From assembly GCF_039691755.1 (NCBI RefSeq), contig NZ_CP137552.1:1302001-1366000 (forward strand): a stretch of DNA of 64,000 bases, read 5' to 3'. The stretch is from Halomonas sp. Bachu 37 (GTDB lineage Bacteria > Pseudomonadota > Gammaproteobacteria > Pseudomonadales > Halomonadaceae). The notes beneath the pieces were generated by a model that searched no databases, was not told the DNA's origin, and saw only the letters and a program-made list of their open reading frames with translations. This document shows, piece by piece, positions 50,743-59,137 of this stretch. Both the position numbers and the translations under genes were made by a program. Numbering within the stretch: position 1 is the stretch's first letter; every line of letters starts with the position of its first letter.

Positions 50743-51858
50743 TCAGGCGAGGTCCGCCAGAGGATTCTCCGCCCAGGGCGGCGCCAATAGCGAATCGATG
50801 AACTCGTCGGTTACCGCATCGAGACTGGCGAAACTCCACGCAGGCTTACCGTCCTTGTCGACCAGCAGCGCTCGCACCCCTTCGGGAAATTCGCGGTGTC
50901 GGCAACACTGAACGGATAGCTCGAGCTCGGACTGGAATACTTCTTTCAACGACATGTACCTGGCGCGGTTGAGCTGTTCGTCGATCAGCTTGACCGAGAC
51001 CGGGCTTCCGTGTTGCAGCGTCTTCTGCGCCTTGATAAACCACTTGTCATCGCTCTGCACCGCCAGAATAGCGGCCACGGCCTGCTCGATGGTGTCGTGG
51101 TCCATCAATTCGCGGATCACCGGCGAAAACCGCTGTACCGGAGCTTCCAGTTCGGCGAAGACCGAATTCGATTCCCGCTCCAGCTCGCGCAGAACCCGAT
51201 TTACCACGCCGTGGGCATCGGTTCTATCGCCTTCACCCCACTGCGCCTGGGTCAGCTGCTCGATCATTTCGTCCCGCTTGCCGCTGGCGATGAGACGGTC
51301 GGCCAGCCCCAGGTGAACCGCATCCAGCGCATTGACCTGGGCGCCGGTAATCGCCAGGAAGCGGCCAGTACCGCCGGGCAGGCGGTTGAGGAACCAGCTT
51401 GCACCCACATCCGGATACAGTCCGATCGTGACTTCCGGCATCGCCAGGCGCGAGGTTTCCGTCACTACTTGGTGGCTGCTGGCGCTCAACAGCCCCATGC
51501 CACCGCCCATCACGATCCCGTTGCCCCAGCAGATGACCGGCTTGGGGTAGGTATGCAGGCGATAGTCCAGGCGGTACTCGTTATCGAAGAACGCCTGGGG
51601 AAAGTCGGGATCGCCCTCGCCGATGATCGCCTTGTACAGGTTGACCACATCGCCGCCGGCACAGAAGGCCTTCTCTCCCGCGCTATCCAGCAGGATCGCC
51701 ACGATACGGTCGTCATCCTGCCAGGCATCGAGGCGCGGCTGGATCTCTTCGATCATTTCCAGCGTCAGCGCATTGAGCGAACGCTCGGCGTTGAGCTTGA
51801 TTTCGGCAACGACGTGACCGTCATGAGTGGGATGCTCGGTAAATATCACGCTACTCAT
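50743..51858 (-). CDS. 3-hydroxyisobutyryl-CoA hydrolase
   Basis: A 371-residue member of the crotonase superfamily. The oxyanion blocks are LDSAGEKAFCAGGDVVNLY (about 54-72) and ICWGNGIVMGGGMGLLS (about 108-124); the catalytic Glu of the hydrolases is in MPEVTIGLYPDVGASWFL (about 143-160). The length (about 350-380) and GLYPDVGAS block separate it from enoyl-CoA hydratases. It removes CoA from 3-hydroxyisobutyryl-CoA in valine degradation. The ATG at 51858 is used; a TTG one codon upstream also exists. Confidence 0.93.
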   Translation of the reverse strand: MSSVIFTEHPTHDGHVVAEIKLNAERSLNALTLEMIEEIQPRLDAWQDDDRIVAILLDSAGEKAFCAGGDVVNLYKAIIGEGDPDFPQAFFDNEYRLDYRLHTYPKPVICWGNGIVMGGGMGLLSASSHQVVTETSRLAMPEVTIGLYPDVGASWFLNRLPGGTGRFLAITGAQVNALDAVHLGLADRLIASGKRDEMIEQLTQAQWGEGDRTDAHGVVNRVLRELERESNSVFAELEAPVQRFSPVIRELMDHDTIEQAVAAILAVQSDDKWFIKAQKTLQHGSPVSVKLIDEQLNRARYMSLKEVFQSELELSVQCCRHREFPEGVRALLVDKDGKPAWSFASLDAVTDEFIDSLLAPPWAENPLADLA

Positions 51859-51903
51859 CAAGATTCCTTATACCTGTAAGAGGAAGGCCAAACCGATACG
51901 AGA

Positions 51904-53058
51904 CTAGAGCTCGGCGGCACTTTCCGCCAGCACTCGTCGGGCGATGATCATGCGCATGATCTCGTTGGTACCTTCGAGGATACGGTGAACGCGAGTATCA
52001 CGGACGAAGCGCTCCATCGGATACTCCTTGATATAGCCATTGCCACCATAGAGCTGCAGTGCCTCGTCACATATCTTGAAACCGACATCGGTGGCGAAGC
52101 GCTTGGCCATGGCACAGTAAGCCGTAGCATCGGCGTGACCGGCGTCGAGCTTGGTGGCGGCCATGCGCACCAGTTGGCGGGCGGCGACAAGTTCGGTCAC
52201 CATGTCCGCCAGCCGGAACTGCAGCGCCTGGAAATCCGCCAGGCGCTGGCCGAACTGCTTGCGCTCGAGCATGTAGTCGCGTGCCTGGTTGATCGCCTGC
52301 TGGGCGGTGCCGATCGAGCAGGTGGCGATATTGATTCGCCCGCCATCCAGCCCCTTCATGGCGATCTTGAAACCCTCTCCCTCCTGGCCCAGCATATGCT
52401 GCGCGGGAACCCGCACGTTCTCATAGGTAATCATGCGTGTCGGCTGGCTGTTCCAGCCCATCTTCTCTTCCTTGCGACCGTAACTGATGCCGTCGCTTCC
52501 GGCCTCCACGGCAAATGCAGAGACACCTCTTGCTCCTTCGCCGCCAGTGCGCGCCATCACGATCAACACGTCGGTACTGCCGGCGCCGGAAATGAACATC
52601 TTGCTGCCATTGAGCACGAAATCATCGCCGTCACGCTTGGCGGTGGTCTTCAACGACGCCGCGTCGGACCCCGAGTTGGGTTCGGTAAGACAGTAGGAAC
52701 CCAATAGCTCGCCGGAAGCCAGCTTATCACCCCAGCGCTCGACCACCTCGGGGCCGCCGAAATCCGCCAGCATCCAGGTCACCATGTTGTGGATGGTGAG
52801 ATATGCCGTGGTCGAGGTGCAGCCCATGGACAGCTGCTCGAAAATGATACTGGCATCCAACCGTGAAAGGCCCAAGCCGCCAACGCTCTCAGGGGCGTAT
52901 AACGAACAGAAACCCAGTTCGCCCGCTTTACGAATCACATCGACGGGAAAGAACGACTCCTGATCCCATTGGGCCGCATGCGGCTCCAGCTCGTTCTGGG
53001 CGAATGCCCGTGCCATGTCGGCGAAAGCCACCTGATCTTCGTTGAGCTCAAAATTCAT
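51904..53058 (-). CDS. Isobutyryl-CoA dehydrogenase (acyl-CoA dehydrogenase family)
   Basis: A 384-residue FAD enzyme. Acyl-CoA dehydrogenase signatures: GSYCLTEPNSGSDAASLKT (about 124-142) for FAD binding, and LQLYGGNGYIKEYPMERFVR near the C terminus. The catalytic Glu is expected in HRILEGTNEIMRMIIARR (about 357-374). Similarity to ACAD8-type and the neighbours (3-hydroxyisobutyryl-CoA hydrolase and 3-hydroxyisobutyrate dehydrogenase downstream) fit isobutyryl-CoA as substrate. It is first in its operon, behind a gap with a LiuR-like element and a terminator of the liv operon. Confidence 0.9.
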   Translation of the reverse strand: MNFELNEDQVAFADMARAFAQNELEPHAAQWDQESFFPVDVIRKAGELGFCSLYAPESVGGLGLSRLDASIIFEQLSMGCTSTTAYLTIHNMVTWMLADFGGPEVVERWGDKLASGELLGSYCLTEPNSGSDAASLKTTAKRDGDDFVLNGSKMFISGAGSTDVLIVMARTGGEGARGVSAFAVEAGSDGISYGRKEEKMGWNSQPTRMITYENVRVPAQHMLGQEGEGFKIAMKGLDGGRINIATCSIGTAQQAINQARDYMLERKQFGQRLADFQALQFRLADMVTELVAARQLVRMAATKLDAGHADATAYCAMAKRFATDVGFKICDEALQLYGGNGYIKEYPMERFVRDTRVHRILEGTNEIMRMIIARRVLAESAAEL

Positions 53059-53233
53059 TGCGCGTCTCCTGATGACACGGGCCGGAATAGAGGGAAGTCG
53101 TCATCGCTTCCGGCGTCGCTGTCTGCGTAATCATTGTTCAATCGCTTGTTATCGCCGGCATGGGTGCCAATATGCAGCATGTTCGATCCCATCCAGAATC
53201 GTTCGACCATCCAGCTCAAGCGTGTCGTTGACG

Positions 53234-53247
53234 TTTACGTTAACTAA
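53234..53247. promoter_or_regulatory. Candidate LiuR-type operator upstream of the valine operon
   Basis: TTTACGTTAACTAA shares the 11-bp core TTTACGTTAAC with the near-palindrome upstream of liuR (58474-58489). It is 176 bp before the start of the isobutyryl-CoA dehydrogenase gene, with a further overlapping half-site ACGTTTACG. MerR-type LiuR is known to control branched-chain amino acid catabolism in gammaproteobacteria; binding here is inferred. Confidence 0.5.
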
Positions 53248-53314
53248 TGGCAAAACTTTCTCACAAGCTACCCATAAGCGAAACCGACTTTGGTCGAATT
53301 CAGACTCCCGTGAG

Positions 53315-53338
53315 AAAAAAGGCGCCGCAAGGGCGCCC
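53315..53338 (-). terminator. Rho-independent terminator of the liv operon
   Basis: Minus strand: GGCGCC, loop CTTGC, GGCGCC, then TTTTTT. It lies 22 bp beyond the livM stop codon and separates the importer operon from the valine degradation genes. Confidence 0.85.
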
Positions 53339-53359
53339 AATCAAGCATCAAGCTCGTGC

Positions 53360-54358
53360 TTAGCGGAAATTCTTGCGGTACATCTTGGCTATTTCTCCCA
53401 CGATGCCGCTGCGGAAGCTGAGTACGCAGACCACGAAGATGATCCCCAATATCACGCTTACCCAGTTACCCAGCGGCGATTGCGCCAGGATATGCTGCAG
53501 GCTAACCACGATACCCGCACCCATCAGCGGACCCAACAGCGTACCCACGCCGCCCAGCAGAGTCATCAGGATGACCTCGCCCGACATGTGCCAGTGGGCA
53601 TCGGTCAGCGAGGCAAGCTGGAACACAAGCGTCTTGGTGGAACCGGCAAGCCCCGCCAGTCCGGCCGAGATGATGAAAGCCAGCAACTTGTACGCATCGA
53701 CGTTGTAACCCAGGGAAACCGCCCGCGGTTCATTCTCGCGAATCGCCTTCAGCACCTGACCGAACGGCGAATGAATCGTCCGCTGGATAATGATGAACCC
53801 GATCAAGAAGACGGCGAAGACGAAGTAGTACATGGCAAGGTTGCTGCGCAAGCTGATAACACCGAACAGGTCGCCCCGCTGCACGCCGTGCAAGCCGTCC
53901 TCGCCGCCGGTGAACGGCGCCTGGATATAGAAAAAGAACATCAGCTGTGCCAGCGCCAGTGTCACCATGGCGAAGTAGATCCCCTGGCGACGAATGGACA
54001 GCGCTCCGAATACCACCCCCAGCGCCAGCGCCGCCAAGGTGCCGACGAGGATACCCAGTTCCGGAGTCAAGCCAGGGTAGCTGGACAGTAGATAACCAGT
54101 GACGTAACCACCGGTCGCCAGAAACGCCGCATGGCCGAAGGACAACAGGCCGGCATAGCCCAGCAGCAAGTTGAAGGCGCAGGCGAACAGAGCGAAACAG
54201 AGAATCTTCATGAGGAAGACGGGATAGGCGACGAAAGGTGCCACCAAACCGACGATGACCAGCACTGCATAAAACATGTTGCGGCGCATTTTCGCTCGAC
54301 GTTGGCGTTCGATCGTTACCGACGGTGCCTGTGCGATTTGTGTGTTGGCCATGGTCAT
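53360..54358 (-). CDS. livM: Branched-chain amino acid ABC transporter permease LivM
   Basis: A 332-residue permease with about 10 helices. Landmarks are the LLLGYAGLLSFGHAAFLATG block (about 64-83), which is the LivM signature, and FSIRRQGIYFAMVTLALAQL (about 121-140). The C-terminal segment with LGGVGTLLGPLMGAG contacts the ATPase. The charged N-terminal extension is about 30 residues. It overlaps livH by 4 bp (54355-54358) and is the last gene of the importer. Confidence 0.93.
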   Translation of the reverse strand: MTMANTQIAQAPSVTIERQRRAKMRRNMFYAVLVIVGLVAPFVAYPVFLMKILCFALFACAFNLLLGYAGLLSFGHAAFLATGGYVTGYLLSSYPGLTPELGILVGTLAALALGVVFGALSIRRQGIYFAMVTLALAQLMFFFYIQAPFTGGEDGLHGVQRGDLFGVISLRSNLAMYYFVFAVFLIGFIIIQRTIHSPFGQVLKAIRENEPRAVSLGYNVDAYKLLAFIISAGLAGLAGSTKTLVFQLASLTDAHWHMSGEVILMTLLGGVGTLLGPLMGAGIVVSLQHILAQSPLGNWVSVILGIIFVVCVLSFRSGIVGEIAKMYRKNFR

Positions 54359-55242
54359 GCCTCTTTGCCGAATAGTCCCGCGGGACGCAACATCAATACC
54401 AGAATCATTACCAGGAAGATCACCGTGTTGGCCGCTTCCGGGTAATACACCTTGGTCAGCCCTTCAATCAGTCCCATGGCCAGCCCGGTAAGAATCGCGC
54501 CGAGGATGGAGCCCATGCCACCGATGACTACCACCGCAAATACCACGATCAACAGGCTCGAGCCCATGGTGGGAGAGACGGGGTAAAGCGGCGCGGCCAG
54601 AACACCGGCAAAGGCGGCCAATGCCACGCCGAAGCCGTAGGTCAGGGTAATCAGTAGCGGCACGTTGACCCCGAAGGCCTGCATCAGAGCGGAGTTTTCC
54701 GTCCCCGCCCGCAGATAAGCGCCCAGGCGGGTACGCTCTATCATGAACCAGGTACCCAGACACACCAGCAAGGCGGCGACCAGAACCCAGGCACGGTAGG
54801 TAGGCAGGAACATGAAGCCAAGGTTATAGCCTCCCTGCAGTATTTCTGGCGTTGGGTAACTTGCCCCCGATACGCCGAAGAAGTTGATCAATGTTCCCTC
54901 GAAGATCAGGGCCAGACCGAATGTCAGCAGCAGGCCATAGAGATGGTCGAGGTGAGAAATACGGCGCAGAATGAAGCGCTCGATCAGCATGCCGAAGCCA
55001 CCCACTACAAGGGGCACCAGGATCAATGCCAGCCAGTAGTTGATGCCCAGGTAACGAAAGCCCAACAACGCGGCAAAAGCACCCAGCATGTATTGCGCAC
55101 CGTGGGCGAAGTTGACGATCTTCAGCAGGCCGAAGATAACCGCCAGTCCCAAGCTCAATAGTGCGTAGAAGGCACCATTGATCAGACCCAGCATGAGTTG
55201 CCCCATGAAGACTGCCAACGGCACTCCGAATATCATCGTCAT
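54355..55242 (-). CDS. livH: Branched-chain amino acid ABC transporter permease LivH
   Basis: A 295-residue permease. LivH signature blocks are INGAFYALLSLGLAVIFGLL and IVNFAHGAQYMLGAF (about 20-58), and the C-terminal VVIGGMGSILGAILTGLAMG loop for ATPase contact. The ATG at 55242 (after GAGGAG) is preferred over 55299, which would add a non-family leader. It pairs with LivM and lies 79 bp after the binding protein gene. Confidence 0.94.
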   Translation of the reverse strand: MTMIFGVPLAVFMGQLMLGLINGAFYALLSLGLAVIFGLLKIVNFAHGAQYMLGAFAALLGFRYLGINYWLALILVPLVVGGFGMLIERFILRRISHLDHLYGLLLTFGLALIFEGTLINFFGVSGASYPTPEILQGGYNLGFMFLPTYRAWVLVAALLVCLGTWFMIERTRLGAYLRAGTENSALMQAFGVNVPLLITLTYGFGVALAAFAGVLAAPLYPVSPTMGSSLLIVVFAVVVIGGMGSILGAILTGLAMGLIEGLTKVYYPEAANTVIFLVMILVLMLRPAGLFGKEA

Positions 55243-55321
55243 GACGTGAATCTCCTCGCCGTCAAGCGGGTGGCGACACATGTCGCCACCCGGTTCCACT
55301 TGGTTATTCGTGCTTTACGGC

Positions 55322-56542
55322 TCAGTTCTGCACCAGCTTGCACTGACTTTCGGAAAGCGGGCGGTAAGCCTCTTCGGCGGGAATGGTGCTGAGGATTTCG
55401 TAGAGATCCCACTCACCGGTGGACTCTTCGGGCGTTTTAACCTGGGCGAGGTACATGTCGTGGATCATGCGACCATCTTCACGGATCTGACCGTTACGGG
55501 CGAAGAAATCATTGATCGGCTTTTCGGCCATCTTCTGACGGATCTCGACTGGATCGTCGGTACCCGCTTCTTCCACAGCGTTCAGGTAATGCATGGTGCT
55601 CGAGTAGATACCCGCCTGAACCATGGTCGGCATCTTGCCCACGCGCTCGTAGTAGCGTTCGGACCATTCGCGGGCCTCGTCGTCCATGTCCCAGTACCAG
55701 CCCGTCGTCAACAGCAGGTTCTGTGTCGCTTCCAGTCCCATGGCATGAACATCGTTGAGGAAGATCAGCAGGCCGGCCAGCTGCTGGCCGCTTTGAGTCA
55801 AGCCGAACTGGCTAGCGGTCTTGATGGCATTGACCGTATCGGCACCGGCATTGGCCAAGCCCACGATATCGGCACCGGAGCCTTGCGCCTGGAGGATATA
55901 GGACGAGAAGTCACTGGTCGGGAAGGGATGACGCACCCCGCCGACGATCTCGCCACCATTTTCTTCCACCACCTTGGTCACGTCGGCTTCCAGGGCATGA
56001 CCGAAGGCGTAGTCGGCCGTCAGCAGGAACCAGCTGTCGCCGCCCTGGTCCACGACCGCCTTGGCGGTGCCGTTGGCCAGCGGATAGGTATCGTAGACCC
56101 AGTGGATGTGGTTCGGTGTGCAGTGCTCGTTGGTGATGCTCGACGCCGCCGAACCGGACACGATACCCAGCCCGTTGTTCTCTTCCAGCACCTTGGTCAC
56201 GGCGATACTGACGGAGGACGCCACCAGGCCCGCGACCATGTCGACATTGCGCTCATCGACCCACTCGCGAACGGTATTGGCACCGACGTCGGCGCTGTTA
56301 CGGTCGTCGGCACTGAAGACTTGGATCGGCTTGCCGTTGACGCTGCCACCGAAGTCCTCGATGGCCATGTTCAGGGCTTCCTCGCCGCCGGGGCCGGCCA
56401 GGTCGCGATAGGTTCCGGACATATCGGCCAGATAACCGATACGAACCTCACCATCACTGATCTCGGCCTGAGCCGTGGCAGCCATGGTGGAGGCAGCAGC
56501 AAGAGCGATACCGGTAGCGAGTGTTTTCTTGATAAAGGTCAT
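55322..56542 (-). CDS. livJ: Branched-chain amino acid/amide ABC transporter substrate-binding protein
   Basis: A 406-residue periplasmic binding protein of the type I fold. Signal peptide 1-27 (MTFIKKTLATGIALAAASTM, cleavage after AQA). Mature start EISDGEVRIGYLADMSGTY is typical for LivJ/UrtA-like proteins; ADDRNSADVGANTVREWVD and YAFGHALEADVTKVVEENGG are the domain-crossing elements. The start at 56542 leaves out nine residues of a longer reading frame. The ligand is inferred as leucine, isoleucine or valine from the surrounding catabolic genes, but this subgroup also includes amide and aromatic binders. Confidence 0.88.
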   Translation of the reverse strand: MTFIKKTLATGIALAAASTMAATAQAEISDGEVRIGYLADMSGTYRDLAGPGGEEALNMAIEDFGGSVNGKPIQVFSADDRNSADVGANTVREWVDERNVDMVAGLVASSVSIAVTKVLEENNGLGIVSGSAASSITNEHCTPNHIHWVYDTYPLANGTAKAVVDQGGDSWFLLTADYAFGHALEADVTKVVEENGGEIVGGVRHPFPTSDFSSYILQAQGSGADIVGLANAGADTVNAIKTASQFGLTQSGQQLAGLLIFLNDVHAMGLEATQNLLLTTGWYWDMDDEAREWSERYYERVGKMPTMVQAGIYSSTMHYLNAVEEAGTDDPVEIRQKMAEKPINDFFARNGQIREDGRMIHDMYLAQVKTPEESTGEWDLYEILSTIPAEEAYRPLSESQCKLVQN

Positions 56543-56679
56543 GTTCGTCTCCGTGCCCTTGAAGGGCATTGTTGTTGTGTTACGACGTTGGTAAAAGCGT
56601 TTTGGTTAGCGAAAGGCCATCGGCAGCGGGCCGTTGTAAGTTGCATTGACGGTAGCTGTACAGGATCGTCTTAGAACGT

Positions 56680-57441
56680 TTATACCCCCAGCATGGTGTT
56701 GAGATGTTCGCGGCGGGACGGCAGTTGCGCAGCGGTGATTTCTTCCACGACCTGTCCGTGGTCCATGACGAAATGACGGTCGGCCAAGGGCGCGGCAAAG
56801 CGGAAGTTCTGTTCCACCAGTACAATCGTCATGCCGCGCTCTTTGAGCTGAAGCAATACCTCGCCCAGTTTCTGGACGATGACGGGTGCGAGCCCCTCGG
56901 TGATTTCATCCAGCAGCAACATCCGGGCGCCGGTGCGCAGAATACGCGCCATCGCCAGCATCTGCTGTTCACCACCGGATAGCCGTGTTCCCTGGCTTTT
57001 GCGACGCTCGTAAAGGTTGGGGAACATGGCATAGATCTCGTCCAGGCTCATGCCGTCCGAGCGTACCGTGGGCGGCAGCAGCAGGTTCTCCTCGACATCC
57101 AGGCTGGCGAATATTCCACGCTCTTCGGGGCAGTAGCCAATGCCCAGGCGAGGGATATGATGCGGCTTCATACCCAGGGTCTCGTTGCCGTTGATGACGA
57201 TGGAGCCCGTCCGCCGACCCACCATGTTCATGATCGATTTCAGCGTCGTGCTGCGCCCTGCCCCGTTACGGCCGAGCAGCGTCACCAGCTCCCCGCGCTT
57301 CACGTCGAAGTTGACTCCATGAAGGATGTGCGATTCGTCATAGTAGGCGTGAAGATTATGGACTCGGAGCATCTCCGCCCCTTCCCGTTCGGCATACTCT
57401 CTCTGCGCCCTATCGTCGATCTGTTCAGCCGCCAGGTTCAT
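56680..57441 (-). CDS. livF: Branched-chain amino acid ABC transporter ATPase LivF
   Basis: A 253-residue ATPase. Walker A reads LGRNGAGRSTTLKS, with Arg replacing the usual Lys (GRST instead of GKST); this is unusual (see findings). The signature is LSGGEQQMLAMARIL, Walker B is MLLLDEITEGLAP, and the H-loop follows. The ITEGLAP block is characteristic of LivF. An N-terminal extension of about 20 acidic residues precedes the ATPase fold. It overlaps livG by 4 bp. Confidence 0.92.
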   Translation of the reverse strand: MNLAAEQIDDRAQREYAEREGAEMLRVHNLHAYYDESHILHGVNFDVKRGELVTLLGRNGAGRSTTLKSIMNMVGRRTGSIVINGNETLGMKPHHIPRLGIGYCPEERGIFASLDVEENLLLPPTVRSDGMSLDEIYAMFPNLYERRKSQGTRLSGGEQQMLAMARILRTGARMLLLDEITEGLAPVIVQKLGEVLLQLKERGMTIVLVEQNFRFAAPLADRHFVMDHGQVVEEITAAQLPSRREHLNTMLGV

Positions 57442-58214
57442 GCCTGTGCCTCCTCATGCTCGGTCGCCTCGCTACCCATGTAGGCTTCTCTGACCTGCGG
57501 GTTGCGAGAAACACTCTGGTAGTCCCCCTCGGCAAGTACCGAGCCTCGTGCCAACACGGTAATCCGGTCGCACAGTCGGCTGACCACACTCAGGTTGTGC
57601 TCCACCATGAGCACGGTGCGCCCCTGGGAGACCCGCTTGATCAACTCGACAATGCGGTCGACATCTTCCGCCCCCATTCCCTGGGTGGGTTCATCGAGCA
57701 GCATCACGGTGGGTTCGAGCGCCAGAGTAGTGGCCACTTCAAGGGCACGCTTGCGCCCGTAGGGCATTTCCACGGTCAAGGTATCGGCGTACTCGCTCAG
57801 GCCGACCTCCTGGAGCAGCTCCATTGCCCGTTCGTTGAGGGGCTCAAGGCTCTTTTCGGACTTCCAGAAATGGAACGAGGTGCCGAGCTTGCGCTGCAAG
57901 GCCACCCGCACATTCTCGAGTGCCGTCATATGCGCGAACACGGCAGAAATCTGAAAGGAGCGCACCAGGCCCAAGCGCGCTATCTCGTTGGACTTCATCC
58001 CGGTAATGGGCTTGCCCTGATAGAGAATCTCGCCACGGGTAGGTGGCAGAAATTTGGTCAGAAGGTTGAACACCGTCGTCTTGCCGGCTCCATTGGGACC
58101 GATCAGCGCATGGATGTGGCCCTTCTGGACTTGAAGGTCAACGCTATCCACGGCGGTGAAGCCCCGGAATTCCTTGGTCAGCCCTCGGGTCTCGAGAACG
58201 TAGTCTGCACTCAT
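57438..58214 (-). CDS. livG: Branched-chain amino acid ABC transporter ATPase LivG
   Basis: A 258-residue ATPase, first gene of the importer operon. Walker A is GPNGAGKTTVFN (about 39-50). Walker B is VMLLDEPTQGMGAEDV. The signature position reads VEMPYGRKRALEVATTL, i.e. PYGRKR in place of LSGGQ, a variant common in LivG. The divergent liuR gene begins 339 bp away, so the two share an upstream region. Confidence 0.94.
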   Translation of the reverse strand: MSADYVLETRGLTKEFRGFTAVDSVDLQVQKGHIHALIGPNGAGKTTVFNLLTKFLPPTRGEILYQGKPITGMKSNEIARLGLVRSFQISAVFAHMTALENVRVALQRKLGTSFHFWKSEKSLEPLNERAMELLQEVGLSEYADTLTVEMPYGRKRALEVATTLALEPTVMLLDEPTQGMGAEDVDRIVELIKRVSQGRTVLMVEHNLSVVSRLCDRITVLARGSVLAEGDYQSVSRNPQVREAYMGSEATEHEEAQA

Positions 58215-58552
58215 GGAGTAACAAGCCTCTAGTTGTTCTTGTGTATATCGTTCTTGTGCCGACTTTCACCATTCGAATTGCCACGAGAGGCAACCGGTGG
58301 ATCAGGCTTACCTGAACGTAAGGTGTAGGTGCAAACTAGCAACCTCGGCAGGGGGATTACAATTACAACTTTGGTCTACGAAATACGCTCAGCTGCTGTC
58401 AATGATAGTTCTCAATTCTATTTTTCAACAACTTAACGCTATTCAACGCTTACAATCAATCCGCAATCAGCACTTTACGTTAACGTGAACTTGTTTTAGC
58501 CTCAGTGACAATGTTCCATTAAGGGTATTTCCCCGACAGAGACGCCTTGCAC
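58215..58552. other. 338-bp divergent intergenic region livG-liuR
   Basis: Control region for the liv importer (minus) and the liu operon (plus). It has the TTTACGTTAACGTGAA near-palindrome close to liuR. Otherwise AT-rich around 58380-58450 with no ORF that has a good start. Confidence 0.6.
58474..58489. promoter_or_regulatory. Candidate LiuR operator
   Basis: TTTACGTTAACGTGAA contains the perfect palindrome ACGTTAACGT (58477-58486); one mismatch separates the full 16 bp from perfect symmetry. It lies 64 bp before the liuR start. Autoregulation by a MerR-type protein and control of the divergent liv operon are inferred. Confidence 0.55.
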
Positions 58553-59011
58553 ATGAGCAAAACCTACTCCATCAGTGAGCTGGCCAGTGAGTTCGATGTA
58601 ACCACACGCAGCATTCGTTTTTACGAAGACCAGGAACTGTTGCATCCCACCCGGCGGGGCCAGACACGGGTCTACAGCAGCAAGGACCGTGTGCGCTTGA
58701 AGCTCATCCAGCGCGGCAAGCGACTGGGGTTTTCATTGGCGGAGATACGCGAACTGTTCGAACTCTGGGATGAAACCCGTAGCGGCAGCGAAAAGCAGCT
58801 CTACCTGATGCTGAACAAGGTGGCGGAGCGCCGCGCTGCACTCGATCAGCAGCTCAAGGATATCGCCATGGTGCAGCTTGAACTGGAAAGCGCGGAAATT
58901 CGTTGCCGCCAGGCTCTGGAAGAGCTTCACCAGCGCCAGGATGGAGATGATAGCCAACCCTTTAGTTCTAGCCAGGAAGCCAGCAAGTCCTCGTCCACAT
59001 CGGTGGAGTAG
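58553..59011 (+). CDS. liuR: MerR-family regulator of branched-chain acyl-CoA catabolism (LiuR)
   Basis: A 152-residue regulator. The N-terminal MerR helix-turn-helix is TYSISELASEFDVTTRSIRF (about 4-23), followed by YEDQELLHPTRRGQTRVYS and a dimerisation helix (about 80-118). No Cys cluster for metal binding is present, so it is not a metal sensor. It lies 126 bp before liuA, the standard position of LiuR. The ATG at 58553 is used; a TTG two codons upstream is an alternative. Confidence 0.88.
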   Translation: MSKTYSISELASEFDVTTRSIRFYEDQELLHPTRRGQTRVYSSKDRVRLKLIQRGKRLGFSLAEIRELFELWDETRSGSEKQLYLMLNKVAERRAALDQQLKDIAMVQLELESAEIRCRQALEELHQRQDGDDSQPFSSSQEASKSSSTSVE

Positions 59012-59137
59012 CACTGACGCGTTCAGCAATACTAATTTGATTACGTTCCACATAACCCATTAGCCATTCGCCCTTTGCATCTAATCCCTCTGCCCTAAAA
59101 AGCCGCATAAAATGCCGCACACGAAAAGGTAATCACC

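Larger units (their letters stand above)
53059..53359. other. 301-bp intergenic region between livM and the valine operon
   Basis: Contains the minus-strand liv terminator (53315-53338) and the TTTACGTTAAC element (53234-53244), and so should contain the promoter of the isobutyryl-CoA dehydrogenase operon. No ORF is supported here. Confidence 0.6.

Noticed and set aside
55280..56674. 464-codon open frame on the plus strand
   Set aside because: Opposite livJ, which has a signal peptide and family landmarks and lies in an operon.
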